From contig NZ_CP022336.1 in NCBI RefSeq assembly GCF_002218195.1, positions 1,979,001 to 2,043,000 of the forward strand: a stretch of 64,000 nucleotides of DNA, in the 5' to 3' direction. Under the pieces are notes generated by a model that was given only the letters and a program-made list of their open reading frames with translations, did not search any database and was not told the DNA's origin. Source of the stretch: Sphingorhabdus sp. SMR4y (lineage in GTDB: Bacteria > Pseudomonadota > Alphaproteobacteria > Sphingomonadales > Sphingomonadaceae). Position 1 is the stretch's first letter; each line of letters begins with the position of its first letter. A program made the position numbers and the translations under genes. Positions 34,066 to 41,991 of the stretch are shown here, in pieces.

Positions 34066-35285
34066 GTTTTTAAATCCTTATGCTGAAATGATGCCATCGT
34101 CCGTGCATTTACCGGCTCCCGCTGATGGTCATCACTGGATGCATGCTCTCCAAAAATAGTCTCGTTTCTCAATTGCTCGTCGGTCGCAGCCTGATCTGCC
34201 GCTTCCCGTTGAATTTGTTCTCTGGTTTCAAATGGCAAGGCAATGAACACCGAAAAACCTTCGCCGGGCGACGAACGCGTTTCAAATATCGCGCCTTCTC
34301 CATAAGCTTGGTTTAATCGCTCCTGAATATTGCCCAGACCGACACCGGTTGATTCCGGTTTTCCCGTCGTTGCACCGGCCTTCCCCGGGCCGGTATCCGA
34401 AACAGTTATCCGCAACTTATCGCCATCAAGATGGGCGGACACCGAAATATCAGCCCCCTCTTCCTGCGGTGTCACCGCATATTTTATCGCATTTTCGACC
34501 AGAGGCTGCAGCAGCAGCGACGGCAACAGCGCATTGCGCACAGCCGGATCGATATCGAAATGGGAGCGCAGCCGTTCCTCGAAACGCATCTTCTCGATAT
34601 CCAGATAGAGATGCAGGGTTTCCACCTCCTGCGCCAGCGTCACTCTGCTGTGCACTTCGTTGACCAATGTATGGCGCAGGAAAGAAGACAAACGCGACAG
34701 CATGGCATTGGCCGGTTCGGTCTGGCGCAACAGCACCAGCGTCGAAATGCTGTTCAGCGTGTTGAACAGGAAATGCGGATTGAGCTGATAGCGCAACATC
34801 GCCAGTTGCGCCCGCGTTGCCTGCGCTTCCAGTTGCAGCAGCTGGTCGTTTTGTTCTTCGACCCGCAGGAAGAAATTGATCGCGTAATAGAGCGCCGACC
34901 ACGCGCCGAGCAGCATGATGCCAAGAAAGAGCGACCCCAGAAACAATGTCCCGAAAGCTGTTTCCGACGCGGGATTCTGGATGAGGAAAACCCAGGCGTC
35001 GATAAAGGCATATAAGGCGGACGCTACGGTCAATATCGCGGCGGTGCTGCTCCAGGTCACGATCGGGCGACGGTGGATCAGATTTTTGTAGACCACGGAC
35101 AAAAGTAGCGAAATCGAATAGCCGGTTATGGTCGAGATAATGACCGGCACCAGAAAGCCCAGCGGCAATCCGTTGGATATCCCGCCGATCGCGCGCAAAA
35201 TGAGCGCACCGGCCCATCCGGCCGATTGCAGGTTCCAGAATGCGCGGTTCTTGTTGCCAAAAAACGGCTGGGGACGAATTTCCAT
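34062..35285 (-). CDS. LytS/YehU-type membrane sensor histidine kinase
   Basis: A 407-residue membrane kinase with four predicted transmembrane segments in the first 160 residues, no recognisable extracellular sensor domain, then a His_kinase (PF06580) domain with the phospho-acceptor His in QLNPHFLFNTLNS, and an ATPase domain with VENAIKYAV and GVGLGNIQERL. The ATG at 35285 is preferred: GGAGGG ends nine bases before it, while the ATG at 35294 touches that site. An acidic, Gln-rich tail (about 360-407) follows the ATPase domain. It overlaps its response regulator by ATGA. Confidence 0.92.
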   Translation of the reverse strand: MEIRPQPFFGNKNRAFWNLQSAGWAGALILRAIGGISNGLPLGFLVPVIISTITGYSISLLLSVVYKNLIHRRPIVTWSSTAAILTVASALYAFIDAWVFLIQNPASETAFGTLFLGSLFLGIMLLGAWSALYYAINFFLRVEEQNDQLLQLEAQATRAQLAMLRYQLNPHFLFNTLNSISTLVLLRQTEPANAMLSRLSSFLRHTLVNEVHSRVTLAQEVETLHLYLDIEKMRFEERLRSHFDIDPAVRNALLPSLLLQPLVENAIKYAVTPQEEGADISVSAHLDGDKLRITVSDTGPGKAGATTGKPESTGVGLGNIQERLNQAYGEGAIFETRSSPGEGFSVFIALPFETREQIQREAADQAATDEQLRNETIFGEHASSDDHQREPVNARTMASFQHKDLKT

Positions 35286-35455
35286 AACGGCCATCCCTCC
35301 ATCTATAGCGGGGCATTGCCGCTTGGGGAAGAATCGCCTATCATTTGCACAAATAAGTCGGGAAGCGACAGGTTTTGGCCGGAAATGCCAATTGTTTGGC
35401 ATTGTCAGGCGTCAAACTCCTGTTGAAACCCCGAAAGTATAAAGAGGAGAGCATC

Positions 35456-36037
35456 ATGGGCGGTCCCAACGAAGTCCGGGCAAAATTCCCTTCTATGGAA
35501 GAAGGTACGCAGGAAGACTGGCAGATCATCGGCGGCCATTTCGGTCCCTTTGCCAGCAAGGTCGCCGACCGGGTGCTCGATCATCTGAAGTTGCTCGACG
35601 GCGATTTTGGCGGCTTTCCGATCGACCGGATGCAGCACAGCCTGCAAACCGCCACCCGCGCGCATCGCGATGGCCGGGACGAGGAATATGTCGTGATGGC
35701 CTTGTTGCACGATGTCGGTGACACGCTTGGCACCTATAATCACCCCGATATTGCCGCAGCGATCCTGAAGCCCTTTGTCAGCGAGAAAAACCACTGGATC
35801 ACGGAAAAACACGGCATTTTCCAGGGCTATTATTTCTTCCACTATCTCGGCCAGGATCGTGACATGCGCGAACAATATCGCGGCCACGAACATTTCGAAG
35901 ATTGTGCGGAATTCTGCGCAAAATATGACCAGACGGCCTTTGATGCCAATTATGACACGGCGCCGCTGGAATTTTTCGAACCGATGGTTCGTCGCGTCAT
36001 GGCGCGACCGATAAACAGCATTTACGCGACCGAATAG
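35456..36037 (+). CDS. HD-domain protein (PhnZ/inositol-oxygenase-like fold)
   Basis: A 193-residue HD-domain protein. Metal ligands are visible as His (MQHSLQTA), the HD pair (LLHDVGD) and later His/Asp residues (EKHGIFQGYYFFHYLG; YDQTAFD). The ligand spacing resembles the diiron HD oxygenases such as PhnZ as well as ordinary HD phosphohydrolases, and I cannot choose between them. The ATG at 35456 follows AGAGGAGA. It sits alone between the divergent kinase gene and the convergent HxlR regulator gene, with no phosphonate genes near. Confidence 0.82.
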   Translation: MGGPNEVRAKFPSMEEGTQEDWQIIGGHFGPFASKVADRVLDHLKLLDGDFGGFPIDRMQHSLQTATRAHRDGRDEEYVVMALLHDVGDTLGTYNHPDIAAAILKPFVSEKNHWITEKHGIFQGYYFFHYLGQDRDMREQYRGHEHFEDCAEFCAKYDQTAFDANYDTAPLEFFEPMVRRVMARPINSIYATE

Positions 36038-36053
36038 ACGCGTTCGGAAATAT

Positions 36054-36593
36054 TCAGGCCGCGGAAGATTCGCCGATTTCACGGAGGTGGCGGACAACCA
36101 TATCGTCGCGGTTGGCGCCGTCGGCATCCAGTTTCAATTCCGATTCATCGATCCAGCAGAGGTCATCCATTTCCAGCACCCGGTCATCATGCGCCCGCAT
36201 GCTGATCGGGCCAATCGGCTGGCGATCCCGGGAATCACACAATATCGGATTGGACGGGACGCCGGTTTCCCATCGTTCTCCCCACTGCCGCAAGGCAATC
36301 ATGGTCGGCAGCAAATCCTGCCCCTTGTCGGTCAATCGATATTCGACTTTGCGCTTGTCATGATCACAGGGACGCCGGGTCATGATCCCCGCTTCCACCA
36401 TCCGGGTTAGCCGGTTTGCCAATATGTTGCGGGCGATGCCGATTTCCGAGAGGAAATCCTCGAAATGCCCGACTCCGTTCAGTGCGGCACGCAATATCAT
36501 GAAGCACCAGCGCTCGCCGATAACTTCCAACGACACGGGCAGGCTGCACTCACCGCCAGCCATGCTCGATAGATCTTCTCTGATTTTGTCCAT
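36054..36593 (-). CDS. HxlR-family transcriptional regulator
   Basis: A 179-residue winged-helix regulator of the HxlR type. The signature CSLPVSLEVIGERWCFMILR is followed by RNILANRLTRMVEAGIMTR and the wing KRKVEYRLTDKGQDLLP. The Cys near residue 17 is the one that senses quinones or electrophiles in some members. A C-terminal extension of about 60 residues beyond the core domain is present. It is divergent from the small exported protein gene; GTTGCAAC-type repeats lie between them. Confidence 0.92.
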   Translation of the reverse strand: MDKIREDLSSMAGGECSLPVSLEVIGERWCFMILRAALNGVGHFEDFLSEIGIARNILANRLTRMVEAGIMTRRPCDHDKRKVEYRLTDKGQDLLPTMIALRQWGERWETGVPSNPILCDSRDRQPIGPISMRAHDDRVLEMDDLCWIDESELKLDADGANRDDMVVRHLREIGESSAA

Positions 36594-36645
36594 GACCCAT
36601 TCCTAAACCAGTTTTCTGATGAGTGCGAAAAAAATATACGTTTTT

Positions 36646-36701
36646 AGTTGCAACTTAAAACCTACTAATCTAAGTATTGATTCGCAACCTAAATTGCAAC
36701 C
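36646..36701. promoter_or_regulatory. Repeated GCAAC motifs in the HxlR/exported-protein divergent promoter
   Basis: The 173-bp divergent region holds a perfect 10-bp palindrome AGTTGCAACT (36646-36655) and two further GCAAC copies in CGCAACC (36683-36689) and TTGCAACC (36694-36701). The copies are spaced about 11-30 bp apart on the same face, which suits a winged-helix dimer such as the HxlR protein. Binding is inferred. Confidence 0.35.
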
Positions 36702-36766
36702 GTAATTTTCTCCCCTTTGGCCCGTACGCAAGGGTCCGGAAATCGAACAAGACGAAAGGAAATATC

Positions 36767-37096
36767 ATGCTTCTCTCCCAAAGCCCGCTTCGTGCATCCA
36801 TATTTTTCTCGATCGCGGCCATGACCTCGCTCACCGTATTTACCGCGACTACCGCCGAAGCCCGCAGCGCGCCGGTTGCCTATACCGCTGAACTGCAAGC
36901 CCCGGTAGAAGCGACTCAGGAAATCATCAAAGGCGCGGTTATCCGCTGTTCCGGCACAGATTGTATCGGCACGAAAAGCAGCTCATCCGCGCGAACGATC
37001 TGCGCCAAGATAGCCGACGAGTTCGGCCCTGTTGCCAGCTTCGCCTATAAAGACGAGACCTTCGATGCCGACGCGCTCGCCAAGTGCAACAACTGA
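36767..37096 (+). CDS. CC_3452-family small exported protein
   Basis: A 109-residue protein with a signal peptide (core about 10-27, cleavage near AEARSAP) and two cysteine pairs in the mature part (VIRCSGTDCIG; TICAKI ... LAKCNN). The pattern CxGTxC, then an ARxIC segment with GPVASF, is that of the CC_3452 family found in alphaproteobacteria, whose function is unknown. The ATG at 36767 follows GAAAGGAAAT; the frame runs back to 36677 without a start signal. It is followed by a strong terminator and is therefore a single-gene unit. Confidence 0.8.
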   Translation: MLLSQSPLRASIFFSIAAMTSLTVFTATTAEARSAPVAYTAELQAPVEATQEIIKGAVIRCSGTDCIGTKSSSSARTICAKIADEFGPVASFAYKDETFDADALAKCNN

Positions 37097-37170
37097 TTTG
37101 ACCGTCCCCGCCTGACCGGCCTTCTCACTCCCCGTGGCAGCCAGATTTCTGGCCCCCGCCGGTCAGCATT

Positions 37171-37234
37171 AGCGCCGAAGCCCGGACTTGCTTCCCTTCC
37201 CCGGAAACAAGCAGCGGCTTCGGCGCTCTTTTTT
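37171..37234 (+). terminator. Long rho-independent terminator before the (p)ppGpp synthetase gene
   Basis: A perfect 12-bp stem AGCGCCGAAGCC / GGCTTCGGCGCT whose 33-nt loop holds a second stem (CTTGCTTCC / GGAAACAAG, one mismatch), followed by CTTTTTTG. It ends the small exported protein transcript and isolates it from the rsh gene. Confidence 0.9.
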
Positions 37235-37270
37235 GTTGCCCCAGCCTGAAAAGGGCACCATCTTTAGGTC

Positions 37271-39361
37271 ATGCTGAGACAATATGAACTGGTGGAACGC
37301 GTAAGATCCTATGATCCCGATGCCGATGAGGATCTGATCAACCGCGCCTATGTTTTTTCCGTGCAACGCCATGGCAGCCAGAAACGCGCCAGCGGCGACC
37401 CCTATTTCAGTCACCCCATCGAAGTCGCCGGGTTGATGACCGACCTCAAGCTGGACCAGCAGACGATCGTGACCGCGCTGCTCCACGACACGGTCGAGGA
37501 TACGCTCACCACGACCGAAGAAATCAGCAAATTATTCGGCGCCGAAATCGCCCGTCTGGTCGATGGCGTGACCAAGCTTTCCAAGATCGAAGCCCAGACC
37601 GATAACGAAAGGGCAGCTGAAAATCTCCGCAAATTCCTGCTCGCAACATCCGACGATATCCGCGTGCTGCTGGTCAAGCTGGCCGACCGGCTGCACAATA
37701 TGCGGACCCTGCATTTCATCAAGAGCGAGGAAAAGCGCCTGCGGATCGCCCATGAAACGATGGATATCTATGCGCCGCTGGCGGAGCGGATCGGCATGTA
37801 TGAATATATGCGCGAGATGCAGCTTCTGGCTTTCGAGCATATGGAGCCGGAAGCCTATGACACCATCACCAAAAGATTGCAGGCGATCAAGGAAGGCGAC
37901 GACGGTCAGGTCGACAAGATCGCCCAGTCCATCCAGAAAGCCCTCGAAAGCGGCGGCCTGGCAGCGGAAGTCAATGGCCGGGAAAAACATCCCTATTCGA
38001 TCTGGCGCAAGATGCAGGAGCGGCATGTCAGCTTCGAGCAACTGACCGATATCATGGCTTTCCGCGTGGTGACCGACAATAGCGCCGAATGCTATCGGGC
38101 ACTGGGCATATTGCACGAAAAATGGAAAATGGTCCCCGGCCGGTTCAAGGACTATATCTCCACACCCAAGCGAAACGGCTACCGCTCGATCCACACAACC
38201 ATCATGCATGGCAATAATATGCGGGTGGAGATCCAGATCCGCTCGCAGCGCATGCACGAGGATAACGAATTCGGACTGGCCGCCCACTGGGCCTATAAAC
38301 AGGGCAACCGGCCCGATGGTCAGGCCGGCTGGATTCGCGATCTGATCGAGATCCTGGATCAGGCAGAAGATGCCGAGGAACTGCTCGAACATGCCAAGCT
38401 GGCAATGTACCAGGACCGGATTTTCGCCTTCACACCGAAAGGTACATTGCTGCAACTGCCCCGGGGCTCGACCACCGTCGACTTCGCCTATGCGGTGCAC
38501 ACAGATCTCGGCAACCAGGCGGTTGGCGCCAAGGTCAACGGGCGGCACGTGCCGCTCCGGACCCAGCTGCAAAACGGCGATGTGGTAGAAATTCTGAAGT
38601 CCAAGGGACAAGAGCCACAGCCAGGCTGGCTGTCCTTCGTCATCACCGGCAAGGCGCGCGCCGCCATCCGCCGCAATGTCCGGTTCAAGGAGCGCGACGA
38701 AATCATCGCCATGGGCACGGAATTATACGAGGAAATTATCGAGCGGCTGCCCGGCAAGATCGGCAAGCGCGCGATCAAGGCGGCGCTCAAGCGGCTGGAC
38801 CTGAAGGAACCGGACGATCTGATGATTGCGATTGGTACCCGCCAGCTCAGCGATCGCGAAGTGATGGAAGCGATCATCCCCGGCAGCGTGCACGACAATG
38901 ACGACGAGCGGCAATGGCCGGAACAGGATCGGGCGATTTCGATCAAGGGCCTGACACCCGGCGTGGCGTTCAATCTCGCCGAATGCTGTCACCCCGTGCC
39001 CGGAGACCGGATTGTCGGCTTGCGCCGCAGCGGCCAGAATGTCGAGGTTCATACAATCGACTGCCAGAGTCTTGCCGATGGCGTCGACGCCGACTGGGTC
39101 GATCTCAGCTGGGGCAATGAAAGTGACGGCGCAGCCGCGCGGCTATGCGTGGTCTTGCACAACAAGCCGGGCACGCTTTCCGAAATGGCCGGAATTTTCG
39201 GCTATCACAACGCCAATATCCTGAACCTGCGCCTGTCGCACAGAGACGGTCCGTTCCACACATTCGATGTCGATCTGGAGGTCCACAATGTCCACCATCT
39301 GATGCGGATATTGTCAGCCCTGCGAGCATCGGAAGCCGTCGCTCAGGCTGAACGCACCTGA
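37271..39361 (+). CDS. rsh: Bifunctional (p)ppGpp synthetase/hydrolase (RelA/SpoT homologue)
   Basis: A 696-residue RSH enzyme that makes and breaks the stringent-response alarmone. The hydrolase domain keeps the HD pair (His72-Asp73, LLHDTVEDT) and ADRLHNMRTL. The synthetase domain keeps PGRFKDYISTPKRNGYRSIH. TGS (about 380-445, IFAFTPKGTLLQLPRGST), the helical/zinc-finger region with AECCHPVPGDRIVG, and a C-terminal ACT domain follow. Both catalytic domains look intact, so a single bifunctional Rsh is expected, as is usual in alphaproteobacteria. The gene stands alone, downstream of a terminator. Confidence 0.97.
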   Translation: MLRQYELVERVRSYDPDADEDLINRAYVFSVQRHGSQKRASGDPYFSHPIEVAGLMTDLKLDQQTIVTALLHDTVEDTLTTTEEISKLFGAEIARLVDGVTKLSKIEAQTDNERAAENLRKFLLATSDDIRVLLVKLADRLHNMRTLHFIKSEEKRLRIAHETMDIYAPLAERIGMYEYMREMQLLAFEHMEPEAYDTITKRLQAIKEGDDGQVDKIAQSIQKALESGGLAAEVNGREKHPYSIWRKMQERHVSFEQLTDIMAFRVVTDNSAECYRALGILHEKWKMVPGRFKDYISTPKRNGYRSIHTTIMHGNNMRVEIQIRSQRMHEDNEFGLAAHWAYKQGNRPDGQAGWIRDLIEILDQAEDAEELLEHAKLAMYQDRIFAFTPKGTLLQLPRGSTTVDFAYAVHTDLGNQAVGAKVNGRHVPLRTQLQNGDVVEILKSKGQEPQPGWLSFVITGKARAAIRRNVRFKERDEIIAMGTELYEEIIERLPGKIGKRAIKAALKRLDLKEPDDLMIAIGTRQLSDREVMEAIIPGSVHDNDDERQWPEQDRAISIKGLTPGVAFNLAECCHPVPGDRIVGLRRSGQNVEVHTIDCQSLADGVDADWVDLSWGNESDGAAARLCVVLHNKPGTLSEMAGIFGYHNANILNLRLSHRDGPFHTFDVDLEVHNVHHLMRILSALRASEAVAQAERT

Positions 39362-39391
39362 TCGTCCGGCTATTCCAGCTTTCGGCTATTT

Positions 39392-39967
39392 TCAGGGAGC
39401 GGGCGGTGGTCCGCCGGGCATGCCTTCTGCCTGCATCTGCTGACGCAATTCTTCCATCTGCGCCTGCGAGATGAAGTCGAGCAGCGTGACGTCGAAAATC
39501 AGCAGGCTGTTCGGCGGAATCTGTTCGCCGGGAGACGCTTCGCCATAGGCCAGATCGGAAGGAATCCAGATACGATATTCGCCGCCCTTCTGCATCAGCT
39601 GCAGCGCTTCGGAAAATCCGGGAACGACCGCGCCAACCGGCATCGGTGCCTGCTCATTGGCATCGAATATCGTGCCATCGCGCAACGTGCCCTCATATTT
39701 CACCAGAGCCGTGTCGGTGGCGACCGGCGAAGGCCCCTCGCCCGGCGTGATGACCTTATATTGTAGCCCGGAGTCGGTTGTTACAACGCCCTCTTCACCG
39801 GCGTTGGCCGCCAGAAATTGTTCGTTGGACGCACCGGTCACAACCGCATTCTGGGTCCCTGCATAAGCAAGGCCAAGCGCCGCGGCAGCAATCAGCAGCA
39901 CACCGATCCAGATTTTGGTCAGTGAGCCCTTTTTGATGGGATGAATCGGAACCGTCGTAACAGACAT
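39392..39967 (-). CDS. FKBP-type peptidyl-prolyl isomerase, membrane-anchored
   Basis: A 191-residue protein with a short cytoplasmic N-terminus, one hydrophobic segment (about 18-36) that anchors it or acts as signal, and an FKBP domain (about 65-170) with VKYEGTLRDGTIFDAN, VVPGFSEALQLMQKGGEYRIWIP and YGEASPGEQIPPNSLLIFDV. It catalyses proline isomerisation during folding in the periplasm. The tail is rich in Gln, Met and Pro. It lies 36 nt downstream of rpsU on the same strand and may share its transcript. Confidence 0.95.
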   Translation of the reverse strand: MSVTTVPIHPIKKGSLTKIWIGVLLIAAAALGLAYAGTQNAVVTGASNEQFLAANAGEEGVVTTDSGLQYKVITPGEGPSPVATDTALVKYEGTLRDGTIFDANEQAPMPVGAVVPGFSEALQLMQKGGEYRIWIPSDLAYGEASPGEQIPPNSLLIFDVTLLDFISQAQMEELRQQMQAEGMPGGPPPAP

Positions 39968-40003
39968 GGGCGGGCTACCTTAATTCTTGTGGAGCCGAAG
40001 CGC

Positions 40004-40210
40004 TTAAATGAGGCCGTCGCGTTCCATACGCTTGCGGTCCATTTTGCGGGCGCGACGTACGGCAGCAGCCTTTTCGCGAGCACGCTTTTCAGACGGCTTT
40101 TCATAATGGCGGCGCAGTTTCATTTCGCGATAGACGCCTTCACGCTGCAATTTTTTCTTGAGCGCCCGAAGGGCCTGATCAACATTATTATCGCGAACCA
40201 TGATTTGCAT
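40004..40210 (-). CDS. rpsU: 30S ribosomal protein S21
   Basis: A 68-residue basic protein with the S21 opening [20 protein letters not shown] and the arginine-rich helix [21 protein letters not shown]. Length and sequence are those of alphaproteobacterial S21, which contacts the Shine-Dalgarno region of 16S rRNA. It is separated from the E. coli-type dnaG-rpoD partners and instead precedes an FKBP gene. Confidence 0.97.
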   Translation of the reverse strand: MQIMVRDNNVDQALRALKKKLQREGVYREMKLRRHYEKPSEKRAREKAAAVRRARKMDRKRMERDGLI

Positions 40211-40472
40211 AAGACTGAGTAACTCCGTTCAGATTTCGTAGCGGTCCAGAAGCAATTTCTTCTGGCCTATATTAGTGAAAAAGCCATAAAAAAGGGTTTG
40301 CAGCAGAATCAATCTGCTTCAATCTCGCGCCGCCTATCAATTTCTTGGACCCGAGGCAAGCTTTTACGCGATTCAAGAGCGCGAACGACAGCATCTTGGC
40401 ATTCGTCTTTTCGCGGCTTTGCTATAGAAGAACAGATAAGGATAATATCAGCCGATTCGAGGAGAGAGAGAA

Positions 40473-41237
40473 ATGGCCACCGCGATCAACGTCCAGTCCA
40501 GTTGCAGCGAGGAAGAATGGAAGGCGCGCCAGAAGCTTGCCGCCTGCTACCGCATTTTCGCCTATCTCGGCTGGGACGAACTGATTTTCAATCATGTCAC
40601 GCTCAAGGTGCCGGGCGAGGATGATGCCTTCCTGATCAATCCCTATGGCCTGCATTTCAGCGAGGTCACCGCATCCTCCCTGGTCAAGATCGATATCGAC
40701 GGCAATACGCTGGACGGCTCGACCTACCCGGTGAACAAGGCCGGCTTTACCCAGCACAGCCTGTTCCACCGCGAACTGCCCGATGTCCATGCGATCATCC
40801 ACACCCATACCACCGCGACCATGGCGGTTTCTTCGGTTGAAGGCGGCCTCCAGCCGATCAATTTCTATGCCGCCGCGATTGTCCCGCGGCTCGCCTATCA
40901 CAAATTCGAGGGCATCACCGTGCACGAGGATGAAGGACCGCGCTTCCTCGCCAGCCTGGGCAAAAAACGCATGATGCTGCTGGAAAATCATGGGCCGGTC
41001 GTGATGGGCCGGACCCTGGAACAGGCATTTCTCAACCACTGGGTGCTGCAGCGCGCCTGCGAAATCCAGATGCAGACGCTATCCATGGGCAAACCGGTAA
41101 TGATCGGCGAAGAGGTGATCCGAAAGCATCTCGAGAATCTGTCCCAGGCATCAATCGATCCGCTGCAACAGGGCGTGCCTGAATTCGAAGCCATGGTGCG
41201 GCTGGTCGATCGCGAAGACAAAAGCTGGCGGGAGTAA
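40473..41237 (+). CDS. Class II aldolase/adducin family protein
   Basis: A 254-residue class II aldolase-fold protein. The zinc ligands appear as HTHTTATMAV (two His) and a later His (LLENHGPVVMG), with Glu/Asp in the N-terminal ICGLHFSEVT-like segment replaced by NPYGLHFSEVTASS. Family members cleave or epimerise sugar phosphates (fuculose-, ribulose-phosphate), but adducin-like bacterial proteins of this length are also found in fatty-acid and aromatic loci with unknown substrates. The ATG follows GAGGAGAGAGAA. It is monocistronic, with a REP-like repeat downstream. Confidence 0.88.
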   Translation: MATAINVQSSCSEEEWKARQKLAACYRIFAYLGWDELIFNHVTLKVPGEDDAFLINPYGLHFSEVTASSLVKIDIDGNTLDGSTYPVNKAGFTQHSLFHRELPDVHAIIHTHTTATMAVSSVEGGLQPINFYAAAIVPRLAYHKFEGITVHEDEGPRFLASLGKKRMMLLENHGPVVMGRTLEQAFLNHWVLQRACEIQMQTLSMGKPVMIGEEVIRKHLENLSQASIDPLQQGVPEFEAMVRLVDREDKSWRE

Positions 41238-41249
41238 AAGCCGCTCTCT

Positions 41250-41326
41250 TCATGCTGAACTTGTTTCAGTACCTGTTATTGAATAGACCGGACGCAGGAG
41301 ATCCTGGAACAATTTCGGGATGACGA
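41250..41326. repeat. Degenerate REP-like inverted repeat
   Basis: The arm TCATGCTGAACTTGTTTCAG (41250-41269) and the facing arm ATCCTGGAACAATTTCGGGA plus TGA match as complements at roughly three quarters of positions. The intact form of this element (CATCCTGAACTTGTTTCAGGATC) is a familiar extragenic palindrome in many alphaproteobacteria. It ends only 11 nt before the next start codon and takes the place where a Shine-Dalgarno would be. Confidence 0.55.
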
Positions 41327-41336
41327 GCACAGTCCA

Positions 41337-41876
41337 ATGACCAAATTCACCGTCAACGACCGCCCGGTCCAGTACCGGATGGACCCCGACACCCCCCTGC
41401 TCTGGGCGCTGCGCGATGCGTCCAATCTGACCGGCACCAAGTATGGCTGCGGCACCGGCGATTGCGGCGCCTGCATGGTCGAGGTCGACGGCGAGGCGAT
41501 CCGCTCCTGTCTGGTCACCATCGGCGAGATGGAAGGACGTTTCGTAACGACCATCGAGGCGCTGTCACGCGATCGCAGCCATCCGGTGCAACAGGCATGG
41601 GCTGCGGAAAATGTCCCGCAATGCGGCTTCTGCCAATCGGGTATGATCATGGCAGCGGCGGTTCTGCTGAAGAAAAACCCGAACCCGTCCAGAGCAGCGA
41701 TTGACGAGGCGATCACCAATATCTGCCGGTGCGGCACCTATCCGCGCATTCGTGAAGCGATCCAGCGCGCCGGACGCGTTGCCCGCGGAGAGGCGGTTCT
41801 AAGCGCCGCGCCCCCGCCGGGGATCGATCCGGATGATGCCGCCAGGGCCGTTCCGGCGCTGACGCCTGAAAAATAA
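41337..41876 (+). CDS. [2Fe-2S] small subunit of a xanthine-oxidase-family molybdo-hydroxylase, orphan
   Basis: A 179-residue iron-sulfur subunit of the isoquinoline 1-oxidoreductase/aldehyde oxidase type. The plant-ferredoxin cluster ligands are in YGCGTGDCGACMVE with a later Cys (RSCLV). The second cluster ligands are in CGFCQSGMIM and ICRCGTY. The family needs a molybdopterin-binding large subunit, normally encoded next to it. Here the next gene is a TonB receptor on the opposite strand and the previous one an aldolase, so the subunit is an orphan. No clear Shine-Dalgarno precedes the ATG because a REP-like repeat abuts it. A C-terminal extension rich in Ala and Pro follows the second cluster domain. 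Confidence 0.9.
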   Translation: MTKFTVNDRPVQYRMDPDTPLLWALRDASNLTGTKYGCGTGDCGACMVEVDGEAIRSCLVTIGEMEGRFVTTIEALSRDRSHPVQQAWAAENVPQCGFCQSGMIMAAAVLLKKNPNPSRAAIDEAITNICRCGTYPRIREAIQRAGRVARGEAVLSAAPPPGIDPDDAARAVPALTPEK

Positions 41877-41991
41877 TACAGCCACAGCGGTCGCGGGCGA
41901 CCGCATCTGCGGGCTGACCGTTGCCACGGTTACCTGCACTGTACACGCGAAGCCCCGAGGCAGCTCGCGGCCTGCGCCGGCGACAGGCCTG

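Noticed and set aside
40398-40432. TTGGCA ... TATAGA promoter-like boxes before the class II aldolase gene
   Set aside because: The -10 match is weak and the spacing is 18-19 or more; I could not separate it from background.
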